Shown: piece by piece, positions 8,066 through 15,461 of the stretch
Position numbering within the stretch: position 1 is the first letter of the stretch
How the letters are laid out: the number at the start of each line of letters is the position of its first letter
The notes under the pieces: generated by a model
Database searches by the model: none
What the model was told of the DNA's origin: nothing
Seen by the model: only the letters and a program-made list of their open reading frames with translations
NCBI RefSeq assembly: GCF_001667115.1
Contig: NZ_LZIJ01000164.1
Coordinates: 23,546 to 87,545, forward strand
Reading direction: 5' to 3'
Origin: Mycobacterium sp. 852002-51163_SCH5372311
Lineage (GTDB): Bacteria > Actinomycetota > Actinomycetes > Mycobacteriales > Mycobacteriaceae
DNA: 64,000 bases
Program-made: the position numbers and the translations under genes

Positions 8066-8899
8066 GTGGGTGACGCGCAGCAGATCGCGGTCTACGTCCT
8101 GGCCGCGGTGGCCGCGATCGAGGCCGGCGGGCTCGTCGTGCTGTGGCGGCTGCTCACCCGCAGTCGTCAAGAGGTCGAGAAATTGCGGCAACGGGCCGAT
8201 GCGCGCACCCGGCTGTTGACCGGTGGGCGCGAAGCCGTCAAGACCGTGTGGCAAACCGCCAACCTGATGCGCACCGAAGGCTTCGGCGCAGTCGTGCGCA
8301 GCTCGATCGAAGATCTCGCCGATTGGGCCGAGGTCGAGCGGCCCGACCTGGCCCGAATCACTCCCGACGGCCGGGTGGTGATTCTGTTCTCCGACATCGA
8401 GGAGTCCACCGCGCTGAACGAACGGATCGGCGACCGGGCGTTTGTCAAGCTGATCGCCGCGCACGACAAGCTTGTTCACGAACTCGTAGAAGACCGGGGC
8501 GGACATGTGGTGAAGAGCCAGGGTGACGGGTTCATGGTCGCCTTTGCCCGCGCCGAGGACGCCGTGCGATGCGGAATTGACGTCCAGCAGGCGCTGCTCA
8601 ATGGTGCAAAACGCAGGCGCCACAAGGATATTCAGGATATTCGGGTGCGGATAGGTATCCACATGGGCCGCTCGGTGCGCCGCGGTGACGACCTGTTCGG
8701 GCGCAACGTCGCAATGGCGGCACGGGTGGCGGCGCATGCCGCCGGCGGAGAGATCTTAGTGAGCCAACCGGTGCGAGACGCCGTCAACAAGTGCGAGGAC
8801 ATCTATTTCGACGAAGGCCGCGATGTCGAGTTGAAAGGATTCTCCGGCAGCTACCGCTTGTTCGCGGTGGAAGCAGACGCCGAGCCGGAGTCGGACTGA
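8066..8899 (+). CDS. Class III adenylate/guanylate cyclase with N-terminal membrane segment
   Basis: A 277-residue protein: a membrane helix at residues 5-30, a linker, and a class III cyclase domain at about 100-270. It would make cAMP from ATP at the inner face of the membrane. Metal-binding Asp residues are in FSDIEEST (D110) and SQGDGFM (D154), the adenine-selecting Lys is at 150, and DLFG and AAR supply D209 and R220. The Asn usual before AAR is Ala (VAMAAR). The GTG start has AAGGA 9 bases upstream. In H37Rv the corresponding locus, Rv1120c/Rv1119c, is a shortened, broken cyclase, while here the gene is intact. Confidence 0.88.
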   Translation: MGDAQQIAVYVLAAVAAIEAGGLVVLWRLLTRSRQEVEKLRQRADARTRLLTGGREAVKTVWQTANLMRTEGFGAVVRSSIEDLADWAEVERPDLARITPDGRVVILFSDIEESTALNERIGDRAFVKLIAAHDKLVHELVEDRGGHVVKSQGDGFMVAFARAEDAVRCGIDVQQALLNGAKRRRHKDIQDIRVRIGIHMGRSVRRGDDLFGRNVAMAARVAAHAAGGEILVSQPVRDAVNKCEDIYFDEGRDVELKGFSGSYRLFAVEADAEPESD

Positions 8900-8905
8900 C
8901 CGGCC

Positions 8906-9079
8906 CTATTTGGATGGAGGGCTCTCCTGTTCGGACTCGGCCAACCTCTGGTGCAGCCTGGCCCGAACCTCGTCGGGCGTATATGCCCGACGCTTACGCT
9001 GATCACGCGCTACCAACACGCCACCGGCGACGACGCCTGCGACACCCGCCAGTCCGATCCACTTCCAAATGCTGCGCAT
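8906..9079 (-). CDS. Small single-pass membrane protein, function unknown
   Basis: A 57-residue protein with one membrane helix at about 6-25 (WIGLAGVAGVVAGGVLVA), a basic stretch DQRKRR, and a charged tail with TPDEVRARLHQRLAES. The ATG at 9079 was chosen because the upstream extension is not protein-like and TAGCCT lies 7 bases before it, which fits a leaderless start. It is convergent with the cyclase gene, with a gap of 6 bases. I do not recognise a family with a known role. Confidence 0.65.
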   Translation of the reverse strand: MRSIWKWIGLAGVAGVVAGGVLVARDQRKRRAYTPDEVRARLHQRLAESEQESPPSK

Positions 9080-9140
9080 GGTTGACAGGCTATTCTGCGG
9101 CACGTAGCTCACGGTGCCGACATTGCGAGAGGCTGACCTT

Positions 9141-9266
9141 TTGAACTCCCCGCGCACCCTTCGCGAAAAGTTCGCCGTCGTCACCGGAGCATGGGCTGAA
9201 GCTGCATTTGCACGCAAAGTTCTCACCGTCCAAAATGACGAAAACCGAAGCGAGGAACGGGCTTAG
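9141..9266 (+). CDS. Possible 41-residue leader ORF
   Basis: A TTG-initiated reading frame, preceded by GAGAGG, that ends in TAG 6 bases before the ATG of the next gene and is in the same frame as it. The peptide contains TLREKFAVVTGAW and a charged C terminus. It may be a short upstream ORF of the papain-like gene or a remnant of a longer N terminus. Support is only position and protein-like composition. Confidence 0.25.
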   Translation: MNSPRTLREKFAVVTGAWAEAAFARKVLTVQNDENRSEERA

Positions 9267-9272
9267 CCGAAC

Positions 9273-10004
9273 ATGCTGACTCTCGATCAGGCGCTCGAAG
9301 AAACCCGCACCGGCGACTTGTGGCTGTTCCGCGGCGGCTCACGACCCGACCGCGCCATCCAGACGTTGACGAACGCCCCCGTAAATCACGTCGGCATGAC
9401 CGTCGCCATCGACGACTTGCCGCCGCTGATCTGGCACGCCGAGCTGGGCGACAAGCTCGTCGACATATGGACCGGCACCAATCACCGTGGCGTTCAGCTC
9501 AATGATCTTCGACACGCCGTGGTGCAGTGGACCGACCGCTACCACCAGCGGTGCTGGTTGCGTCAGTTGACGCCATATGCCACTCGCCAACAGGAGAACG
9601 AACTGCTGCGCGTCATCGCGCGGATGGACGGCACGCCGTTCCCGACCGCGGCCCGGCTAACTGGTCGTTGGTTCCGCGGCCGGCTGCCGACGATCAACGA
9701 CTGGGTGAGAGGAATCCCGGTGGTGGACAAGAAGGTTCGCGAGCAGACGAAGCGACGCAGGCAAGAGCGCAAGATGAGCGTGGAGACAGCCTACTGTGCG
9801 GAGACAGTGGCGATCACCTACGAGGAGATGGGACTGCTCGCCACGGACAAGGACACGAACTGGTTCGATCCGGGCAAGTTCTGGAGCGGAGACACGCTGC
9901 CGCTGGCGCCGGGCTATCGGCTGGGCAATGAAATCGCCGTCGCCGTCAGTGGCGATCGCGAGCGCGGCGTAGCCGGGCGCGGCGGGTCGCCACCATCGAG
10001 CTAG
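9273..10004 (+). CDS. Papain-like/NlpC-P60-type hydrolase (YiiX-like), function unknown
   Basis: A 243-residue protein without a signal peptide. TGDLWLFRG at the N terminus, NHVGM with His39, and AYCAETVA with Cys175 match the permuted NlpC/P60 papain-like fold (YiiX/YebB type), in which His precedes Cys; such enzymes cut amide or ester bonds. An in-frame stop at 9264 rules out a longer product. The position fits H37Rv Rv1118c. The last 19 or so residues, rich in Gly, Arg and Ser, and the stop codon are encoded by the first unit of the 55-bp tandem repeat, so the tail probably arose from repeat insertion rather than selection. Substrate unknown. Confidence 0.82.
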   Translation: MLTLDQALEETRTGDLWLFRGGSRPDRAIQTLTNAPVNHVGMTVAIDDLPPLIWHAELGDKLVDIWTGTNHRGVQLNDLRHAVVQWTDRYHQRCWLRQLTPYATRQQENELLRVIARMDGTPFPTAARLTGRWFRGRLPTINDWVRGIPVVDKKVREQTKRRRQERKMSVETAYCAETVAITYEEMGLLATDKDTNWFDPGKFWSGDTLPLAPGYRLGNEIAVAVSGDRERGVAGRGGSPPSS

Positions 10005-10063
10005 TGGCGATCGCGAGCGCGGCGTAGCCGGGCGCGGCGGGTCGCCACCATCGAGCTAGTGGC
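9948..10063. repeat. 55-bp tandem hairpin repeat (family B), two exact copies
   Basis: Two identical 55-bp units (9948-10002 and 10003-10057) and the first 6 bases of a third. Each has outer arms GTGGCGA/TCGCCAC and an inner hairpin core GCGCGGCGTAGCCGGGCGC. The first unit supplies the C-terminal codons and stop of the preceding gene, and the array ends exactly at the stop codon of the convergent gene at 10063. Relatives lie at 35872-35957 and 43357-43504. Confidence 0.85.
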
Positions 10064-10386
10064 TAATCGACCGTCATCTCCCCCATGGCCGACCAGCCCG
10101 TCGCGTCGACCGTCTGACTGATGATCTTGGGCGTGGACTTCAGCGCCTTCGGCAACTCCTGCATCGCCTGCTTGAAGTGATCGCTGTTGACGTGCGCGCC
10201 GCCGGCGTCACCGTCGCGGAAGGCTTCGACCAGAACGTACTCGGCGGGGTTGTCCAGGCTGCGCGACCACTCGAACCACAGATTGCCCTCTTCGGCGCGA
10301 GTCGCCGCAGTGAACGACGCGACCAGATCCGGCCAGCGCTCGGTCCATTCGGGTTTGGTTTCGAACTTGACGACGATGAAGATCAT
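10063..10386 (-). CDS. Antibiotic biosynthesis monooxygenase (ABM) domain protein
   Basis: A 107-residue single-domain protein of the ABM fold, a small dimeric ferredoxin-like fold shared by monooxygenases and haem-degrading enzymes. The pattern MIFIVVKFETKPEW, then EGNLWFEWSRS and YVLVEAFRD, with the conserved His in HVNSDHFKQ, is typical. It matches Rv1117 in length and position. It follows the OsmC-like gene by 11 bases and is probably in the same transcript, which suggests a stress- or redox-related role. The stop codon directly abuts the 55-bp repeat array. Confidence 0.88.
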   Translation of the reverse strand: MIFIVVKFETKPEWTERWPDLVASFTAATRAEEGNLWFEWSRSLDNPAEYVLVEAFRDGDAGGAHVNSDHFKQAMQELPKALKSTPKIISQTVDATGWSAMGEMTVD

Positions 10387-10397
10387 GGCCGCTCAGA

Positions 10398-10919
10398 TTA
10401 CGTGGTTCGGGCGATCTCCACGCGCGTGGTTACCGGAGTGATGTTTCGGGTCAGATCCAGGACCGGACAGTGCGCGTCGACCGCCTCTTGCAGTTCGCGG
10501 TATCGCTCCGGCGTCTCGGGCCCGGTCACCTTCACCACCACCCGCACTTCGTGGAATCCGGAGCGGACGGCGTCATCAAAACCGAAAAAGCCCTGCACAT
10601 CGAGGTCGCCCTCGGCATGCGCGGTGAGCTCGTCGACCGCGATCCCCAGCTTTTCGGCCCAGAACCGCCAGGTCACGATCTGACAGGACAGCAGAGATGC
10701 CAGGTAGTACTCCACCGGGTTGGGCGCCTTGCCTTCCCCGCCGAGCACCGGCGGCTCGTCGACTTCGACGCGGTACTCGCCCAGGGTGACCGTGCTGGCC
10801 ACGGCGTCGTGCGCGGTGGCCGAAGCCTGAAAGACGACCTGAGCCTTCGACTTGTCGGCGGTGACGAGTGCATCGGTGGCGGCGATGAGGGTGCCCAGAT
10901 GAGTGGTCGATGCTGTCAC
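10398..10919 (-). CDS. OsmC-family peroxiredoxin-like protein
   Basis: A 173-residue OsmC/Ohr superfamily protein. The redox Cys pair is visible as LLSCQ (C79) and DAHCPV (C151), with the family segment APNPVEYYLASLLSC. OsmC proteins reduce organic hydroperoxides through such a Cys pair. The GTG start at 10919 was chosen because AAGGAG lies 8 bases upstream; the longer reading to 11060 is not protein-like. It heads a two-gene operon with the ABM protein. I cannot tell the physiological peroxide or reductant. Confidence 0.9.
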   Translation of the reverse strand: MTASTTHLGTLIAATDALVTADKSKAQVVFQASATAHDAVASTVTLGEYRVEVDEPPVLGGEGKAPNPVEYYLASLLSCQIVTWRFWAEKLGIAVDELTAHAEGDLDVQGFFGFDDAVRSGFHEVRVVVKVTGPETPERYRELQEAVDAHCPVLDLTRNITPVTTRVEIARTT

Positions 10920-11371
10920 GGCAGTACTCCTTCTGTCGTGGCGATGATAAGGAGCGCCGCCAGGTGATGCGACCCTCCCGATCGACGTGAACCGAATCTC
11001 GGCCCGGTGAGGCCGTGTCGCCGAGACTGCGGCCATGGCGCGCATGCGACTCCTGACCACGCACTGGCCGCAGGATGGGCGCCATCACCGCAGTATCGCG
11101 TGGCGTTCGGCGTTGATGCCTGGTGTGAGCCGACCGCGACAATTGCCGGATTCGCCGTCACCGCAGGAATGAGATTGCCCGTAATTCCCCATCACCGCTA
11201 CGCAGCATCGGAATTAGTGGTGGCTAAAACCGGTTAAGCCGCCCCTTGGGAGAATATGGTGATATTCCCCACAAGCGGCGGCTCCGGCCTAATTCGGTAA
11301 CTATGGCCGACGAATGTGATCTGTATCGCAAAGTGCTCTCGGATAGAGCATTACATCCGTCGGCGATTTGT
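10920..11371. other. Intergenic region of about 450 bp
   Basis: No convincing gene is visible on either strand; the open frames here are short and have no recognisable motif. The region holds the ribosome site of the OsmC gene (AAGGAG at 10928-10933) and the long hairpin at 11237-11283. H37Rv has two small hypothetical genes, Rv1116 and Rv1116A, at this place. Confidence 0.5.
11237..11283. terminator. Long stem-loop, probable terminator of the P60-like gene
   Basis: Outer arms AGCCGCC/GGCGGCT and inner arms GAATAT/ATATTC around a GGTG loop give an almost continuous stem of about 20 bp with small bulges. It lies about 90 bases downstream of the stop of the minus-strand gene at 11372. There is no long T tract, as is common in mycobacteria. 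Confidence 0.5.
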
Positions 11372-11968
11372 TTACGTATTTGCGATGTCAGGGTCACCCA
11401 TCGGCGCGGGTTCGCCCGCCGGAGGCGGCATTGCCGCATCTACCAAAACGGGGGGTTCCGGCGGCGCGGGCGGTGCGTCAGGCGCGGGGGCCTCCTCAGG
11501 TGCGGGGGCCGGCATTGCGACATCGACCAGTACGGGCGCCGGTGGCTCGTCGACCGGCGGCAGGCCTTCGACGTCGTCCATCGGCAAGAACATGTGGTGG
11601 GTGAATCCGCGCTGGTAGGCGCCGGCACCACCGATGTGGACGCCACCGCGTTCACCGCTGGACACCGGCGTGCCGTCGGGCAGGGTCACCGCGGTGTGGC
11701 CACCGTTCCAGCCGATCACCAACGCGTTGGGAGCGGTTCCATATTGGAAGCCGCGCGACAACAGAGCCGCTTCTTCGTTCCCGGTGTTGAACCTGTTTCC
11801 GAAAACCGGCCTGTCGGTCGCCGCATTCGATATCCACGAAGCAAGCCCTGAACAGTCGGTCCCGGCGGGAGAATCTCCACCCGGAATATACGGAGTGCCG
11901 GACACTTGATTGACAAGCGCCAACAGCGTAGCAACAGCAATCATGGAAAGGGACGCTACCAATAACAT
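11372..11968 (-). CDS. Secreted or membrane-anchored NlpC/P60-like protein with Pro/Ala-rich tail
   Basis: A 198-residue protein. A hydrophobic N terminus (MLLVASLSMIAVATLLALV) acts as signal peptide or anchor. It is followed by a compact NlpC/P60-like domain with TDCSGLASW (Cys about 39) and GGHTAVTLPDG (His about 91), the arrangement of peptidoglycan D,L-endopeptidases. The C-terminal 60 residues are Pro, Ala and Glu rich with repeated PPVLVDAAMP-type segments, probably disordered and wall-spanning. The start is uncertain: a TTG at 12016 would add 16 residues. Position fits H37Rv Rv1115. Enzyme activity is inferred from the Cys/His pair only. Confidence 0.8.
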   Translation of the reverse strand: MLLVASLSMIAVATLLALVNQVSGTPYIPGGDSPAGTDCSGLASWISNAATDRPVFGNRFNTGNEEAALLSRGFQYGTAPNALVIGWNGGHTAVTLPDGTPVSSGERGGVHIGGAGAYQRGFTHHMFLPMDDVEGLPPVDEPPAPVLVDVAMPAPAPEEAPAPDAPPAPPEPPVLVDAAMPPPAGEPAPMGDPDIANT

Positions 11969-12016
11969 GTATAGGTAACCAAAGTTTGTGGCACTAATCA
12001 CGTTTGAATTTGACAA

Positions 12017-12515
12017 TGGCGTGCGTCGTATACAGCAAACTTATCGCGGTTGAATGTAGCGTTTGAAACAGAAATGAAACCACCAGTCGTAGCAAAATGC
12101 GCTGGATAGCGGAGCCACGAAGATTTAGGACGCTTGACCGGGTAGAAGCAAGCGTGGCAGACGAGTCATGGATTCCTGCTGGCAAACGCTGCAATTCCGC
12201 ATCAGGTCTATTCAGGCGAACGGCTGGCTTTGACCGGCTTTCCGCGAGCTCCGGTGCAACCGTGCCGTGACCGCCGTTGGGGCCGTCCGGAATGGCTCGT
12301 CACACCTGTCACTCCAGTACCGACGATGGAGCCGCATGACGATTCTGGAATGTGATATCGCGGGTGATAGCAACTTCGGGATCAATTGGTCGAACCTTTT
12401 GGGGACTGACGAGGCTGATGTAACTGACGAGGCTGGTGTGACTCGCCTTCTCGGCGCGGGGCGTGGCGGCGCCGTCACGGACGATGAGCGCGCCATTGCG
12501 AGAGCGGACTTCAGA
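12017..12515. other. Intergenic region with AT-richer promoter area and an ORF fragment
   Basis: Bases 12017-12130 are clearly less GC-rich than the surroundings and probably hold the promoter of the P60-like gene. A plus-strand frame from ATG 12336 reads as MTILECDIAGDSNFGINW, with an 18-bp imperfect tandem repeat encoding TDEADV/TDEAGV at 12408-12443. It then runs antisense through the secreted-protein gene, so it may be a gene remnant. No other feature is visible. Confidence 0.35.
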
Positions 12516-12911
12516 TCAGATCGGAGTCCATATCCTGTTGTTCCAGAACCCCCAGCCGTTGGCGGTCGGGTTCCACATCAGCTGAGCGCCGGGCGCCCAC
12601 GACGGTGGAGGTGGCTGCGGTGTCGCCCACGGCGGCGGGGGACCCCAGGGCCCCCAGCCCGACGGACCGAAAGGGCCTCCCGCGCGTTGCCACTCGTGGC
12701 ACTGGTTCCAGTCCCAATCCGATACGGTGCCCCAGCCCGGGTCCCAGGGATCACCTGGGCACCAGCGATAGCTCGGGGCAGGGGGCGGAGCCCCCTGGGC
12801 CCGGGGTGCGGGGCCGCCGGCCAGTGCAAAAGCGGACAGCGCCACCCCGCCGGCCACCAGCATGTTCGCAAACCGCCTCACCCACGGTCTCGTTTGCCTC
12901 GACGTCGCCAT
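12516..12911 (-). CDS. Secreted Pro/Trp/Gly-rich protein, function unknown
   Basis: A 131-residue protein with a clear signal peptide (basic start, then FANMLVAGGVALSAFALAGG, cleavage probably after RAQG). The mature part is rich in Pro, Trp and Gly, with GPSGWGPWGPPPPW and a C terminus WGFWNNRIWTPI. There are two Cys in the mature part. Such aromatic/proline-rich small secreted proteins are common in mycobacteria and have no assigned function. It occupies the place where H37Rv carries the toxin-antitoxin pair vapBC32 between Rv1112 and Rv1115. The ATG at 12911 is preferred to a TTG two codons upstream. Confidence 0.78.
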   Translation of the reverse strand: MATSRQTRPWVRRFANMLVAGGVALSAFALAGGPAPRAQGAPPPAPSYRWCPGDPWDPGWGTVSDWDWNQCHEWQRAGGPFGPSGWGPWGPPPPWATPQPPPPSWAPGAQLMWNPTANGWGFWNNRIWTPI

Positions 12912-13105
12912 CTCCAAAGAATTTCCTTTAGAAAGACTTCAAGCAAGTGGGCATTTCATTTCACCTCGTGTCGTCGCTCCTTCGTCGACGCGAGTGCCGT
13001 CCGTCGAGCGCCCGGCTCATCGCCTCTGCCTCTATCGGCCGGCGGCCCTCCAGGTGCAAAAGTTCGAGTGACTCGCGCCGTCAACGCACAGTCAACGCAC
13101 TGACG

Positions 13106-14179
13106 CTAGACGTTGAACCGGAACTCGACCACGTCGCCGTCAGCCATCACGTAGTCCTTTCCCTCCATCCGGACCTTGCCGGCCGCCTTGGCCGCGGCCA
13201 TGGAACCCGCGGCAATCAGGTCGTCGTAGGACACGATCTCGGCCTTGATGAAGCCCTTCTCGAAGTCGCTGTGGATCACCCCGGCAGCCTTGGGGGCGGT
13301 GTCGCCCTGGTGAATTGTCCACGCCCGCGCCTCTTTTGGGCCCGCGGTCAAAAACGTCTGCAGCTTCAAGGTGTGAAAACCCGCCCGTGCCAACGCATCT
13401 AGGCCCCGCTCGGTCTGGCCAATCGACTCGAGCAGCTCAGCCGCCGACTCGTCGTCGAGTTCGGAAAGCTCCGATTCGATCGCTGCGTCCAAAAACACCG
13501 CATCCGCGGGTGCGATCAGCTGACGCAGTTCGGCGACGCGCGCGGCGTCGGTAAGCACCGCCTCGTCGGCGTTGAAGACGTACAGGAACGGCTTGGTGGT
13601 CAACAGGTTCAGCTCCCGCAGCACCGATGCGTCCATATTCGCCGCGAACAGCGTCGTCCCGCCGTCCAGCACCTGTTGTGCGGCGAGCGCCGCGTCGTAC
13701 AGCGGCCTGCGCTCCTTGTTGTTGCGGGCTTCCTTCTCCAGCCTGGGCAGCGCCCGCTCCAAGGTCTGCAGGTCGGCCAGGATCAACTCGGTGTGGATCA
13801 CCTCGATATCCGATTTGGGATCCACCTGCCCGGCGACATGCGTCACGTCGTCATCCGAGAACACCCGGACCACCTGACAGATGGCGTCGCATTCGCGAAT
13901 ATGGGCCAGGAATTTGTTGCCCAACCCGGCGCCCTCGGAGGCGCCCTTGACCAGGCCGGCGATATCCACGAACGTCACCGGCGCCGGAACGATGCGCTCT
14001 GAATGAAATAGCTCCGCGAGCTTGTCCAGCCGCGGATCGGGCAGCGACACCACTCCCTCGTTGGGCTCGATCGTGGCGAACGGATAGTTGGCCGCCACAA
14101 CATTGTTGCGGGTCAGCGCGTTGAACAGCGTCGACTTACCAACGTTGGGCAAACCCACGATTCCCAGGCTCAAGCTCAC
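13106..14179 (-). CDS. ychF: Redox-regulated ribosome-associated ATPase YchF (Obg/OLA1 family)
   Basis: A 357-residue P-loop protein, the same length as H37Rv Rv1112. GLPNVGKST at residues 8-16 is the Walker A motif, DIAGLVKGASEGAGLG is the G3 region, and the C terminus from about 275 is the TGS domain ending EGKDYVMADGDVVEFRFNV. Despite GTPase-like motifs, YchF binds and splits ATP. It associates with ribosomes and the proteasome and affects oxidative-stress responses in other bacteria. The GTG at 14179 was chosen by alignment; TACACT lies 9 bases upstream, consistent with a very short leader. It diverges from the DUF6542 membrane protein. Confidence 0.95.
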   Translation of the reverse strand: MSLSLGIVGLPNVGKSTLFNALTRNNVVAANYPFATIEPNEGVVSLPDPRLDKLAELFHSERIVPAPVTFVDIAGLVKGASEGAGLGNKFLAHIRECDAICQVVRVFSDDDVTHVAGQVDPKSDIEVIHTELILADLQTLERALPRLEKEARNNKERRPLYDAALAAQQVLDGGTTLFAANMDASVLRELNLLTTKPFLYVFNADEAVLTDAARVAELRQLIAPADAVFLDAAIESELSELDDESAAELLESIGQTERGLDALARAGFHTLKLQTFLTAGPKEARAWTIHQGDTAPKAAGVIHSDFEKGFIKAEIVSYDDLIAAGSMAAAKAAGKVRMEGKDYVMADGDVVEFRFNV

Positions 14180-14306
14180 GAAGAACCAAGTGTAGGGCTC
14201 GACGGCGAAACCCCCCGACGCCGTGCAGCAGTGCTGCCACATGCCACACCCTGGTCTTGACAAGGTATTTACGAGTCTTTGGGCCTATTGCCGGTACGGT
14301 CAACGT

Positions 14307-15455
14307 GTGTCACCGCAGCGGGAAAGGTCGGCAGTAGAGGCTGCCCACCGCTCAATCCTCCCCAATGTGGCAGGTGTGCCGTGGTGGGGGGCACTGTTGA
14401 TTGCCGTTTGCGCGACCGTCATCGGGTACGGCATCGACGCCGGCCACAAGGAGCTCACCCACGTCTTCGCAGCCTGCTATATAGCCGGCTGCGTGATCGC
14501 CGTTCTGGCGGTGCGGCAGTCGGGCGTGTTCACCGCGGTCATCCAGCCTCCGCTGATTCTGTTCTGCGCGGTGCCCGGCGCTTACTGGCTGTTCCACGGC
14601 GCCAAGATCGACAAGCTCAAAGACCTTTTGATCAACTGCGGCTATCCGCTCATCGAGCGGTTTCCCTTGATGTTGGGCACCGCCGGCGTCGTGCTGCTGA
14701 TCGGCCTGGCCAGGTGGTACTTCGGCATGACACACCGGCCCGCTGCTGCCGACACTGACGGCAAAGCCGGCACCACTACCCGCACCGAGCCGAAGTCCGT
14801 GCTCAGCGGTTTCGCCGCGAAGTTCGCATCGATGCTCAGCAGCTCAGACGACGACGAAGACGAGACTTCCTCGACCCGGCCACGCACCGCCCGACGTAGC
14901 TCCAGAACCACTCAGAAACCCGCCCGAGCGGCGCGCGGTACTCGTTCCGCCCAGCGCCCGGACCGCACCCGGTCCCGGCATTCTCGCGCCGGAGAAGAAC
15001 AGCACGACCCGGCGGTCGAGCGGCGGCAACGTCGCCGTGCCCAGCAGCGTCCGCGAGACTTCGACGCTGCCGACCCGCCCCGCCGGTCCCGGCGTCCCCG
15101 GCCGCAAGCGGAGCCAGATCCATTAGACCGACGAAGCCAGCCGCCGCGCGAAGGCCGTCGGGACTCTTACGGACGCCGCGGTTCCTACGAGCGACCGCCG
15201 AGCCGCCGCTTGGATCCTTACGAGAGCTACGAGCCACCCCCAGAGCAGTTCTCTCGCTACGAGTCCTATGAGCAGCCGCGGCGTCGCGCCGCACCGGGTG
15301 GGTCGCAGGGCGCCAACCCGACGCACCACCCGATATCGCAGGTCCGCTACCGCGGATCGCGGGACGAGCGTCCGGACGACCCACGGGCCGAGCGTCGGGG
15401 CCGGCCCCGCGCGCCACGCCGCCACCAGGCTGAATCCTGGGAGTACGACTTCTAA
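14307..15455 (+). CDS. DUF6542 membrane protein with long disordered C terminus
   Basis: A 382-residue protein with four membrane helices in the first 135 residues (WWGALLIAVCATVIGYGI, VFAACYIAGCVIAVLAV, PLILFCAVPGAYWLF, LGTAGVVLLIGLARW), which form the DUF6542 domain. The remaining 240 residues are very rich in Arg, Pro, Ser, Asp and Tyr, with DPYESYEPP and YESYEQP repeats; this cytoplasmic tail is probably disordered. It corresponds to Rv1111c. The GTG at 14307 lies 6 bases after TACGGT, so the mRNA is probably leaderless. The function is unknown; in many actinobacteria the gene stays next to ychF and ispH. Confidence 0.88.
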   Translation: MSPQRERSAVEAAHRSILPNVAGVPWWGALLIAVCATVIGYGIDAGHKELTHVFAACYIAGCVIAVLAVRQSGVFTAVIQPPLILFCAVPGAYWLFHGAKIDKLKDLLINCGYPLIERFPLMLGTAGVVLLIGLARWYFGMTHRPAAADTDGKAGTTTRTEPKSVLSGFAAKFASMLSSSDDDEDETSSTRPRTARRSSRTTQKPARAARGTRSAQRPDRTRSRHSRAGEEQHDPAVERRQRRRAQQRPRDFDAADPPRRSRRPRPQAEPDPLDRRSQPPREGRRDSYGRRGSYERPPSRRLDPYESYEPPPEQFSRYESYEQPRRRAAPGGSQGANPTHHPISQVRYRGSRDERPDDPRAERRGRPRAPRRHQAESWEYDF

Positions 15456-15461
15456 GCCGGC

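Noticed and set aside
12267..13103. 278-residue plus-strand open frame
   Set aside because: Most of it is antisense to the secreted Pro/Trp-rich protein, which has a clear signal peptide; only the first part was kept as a possible remnant.
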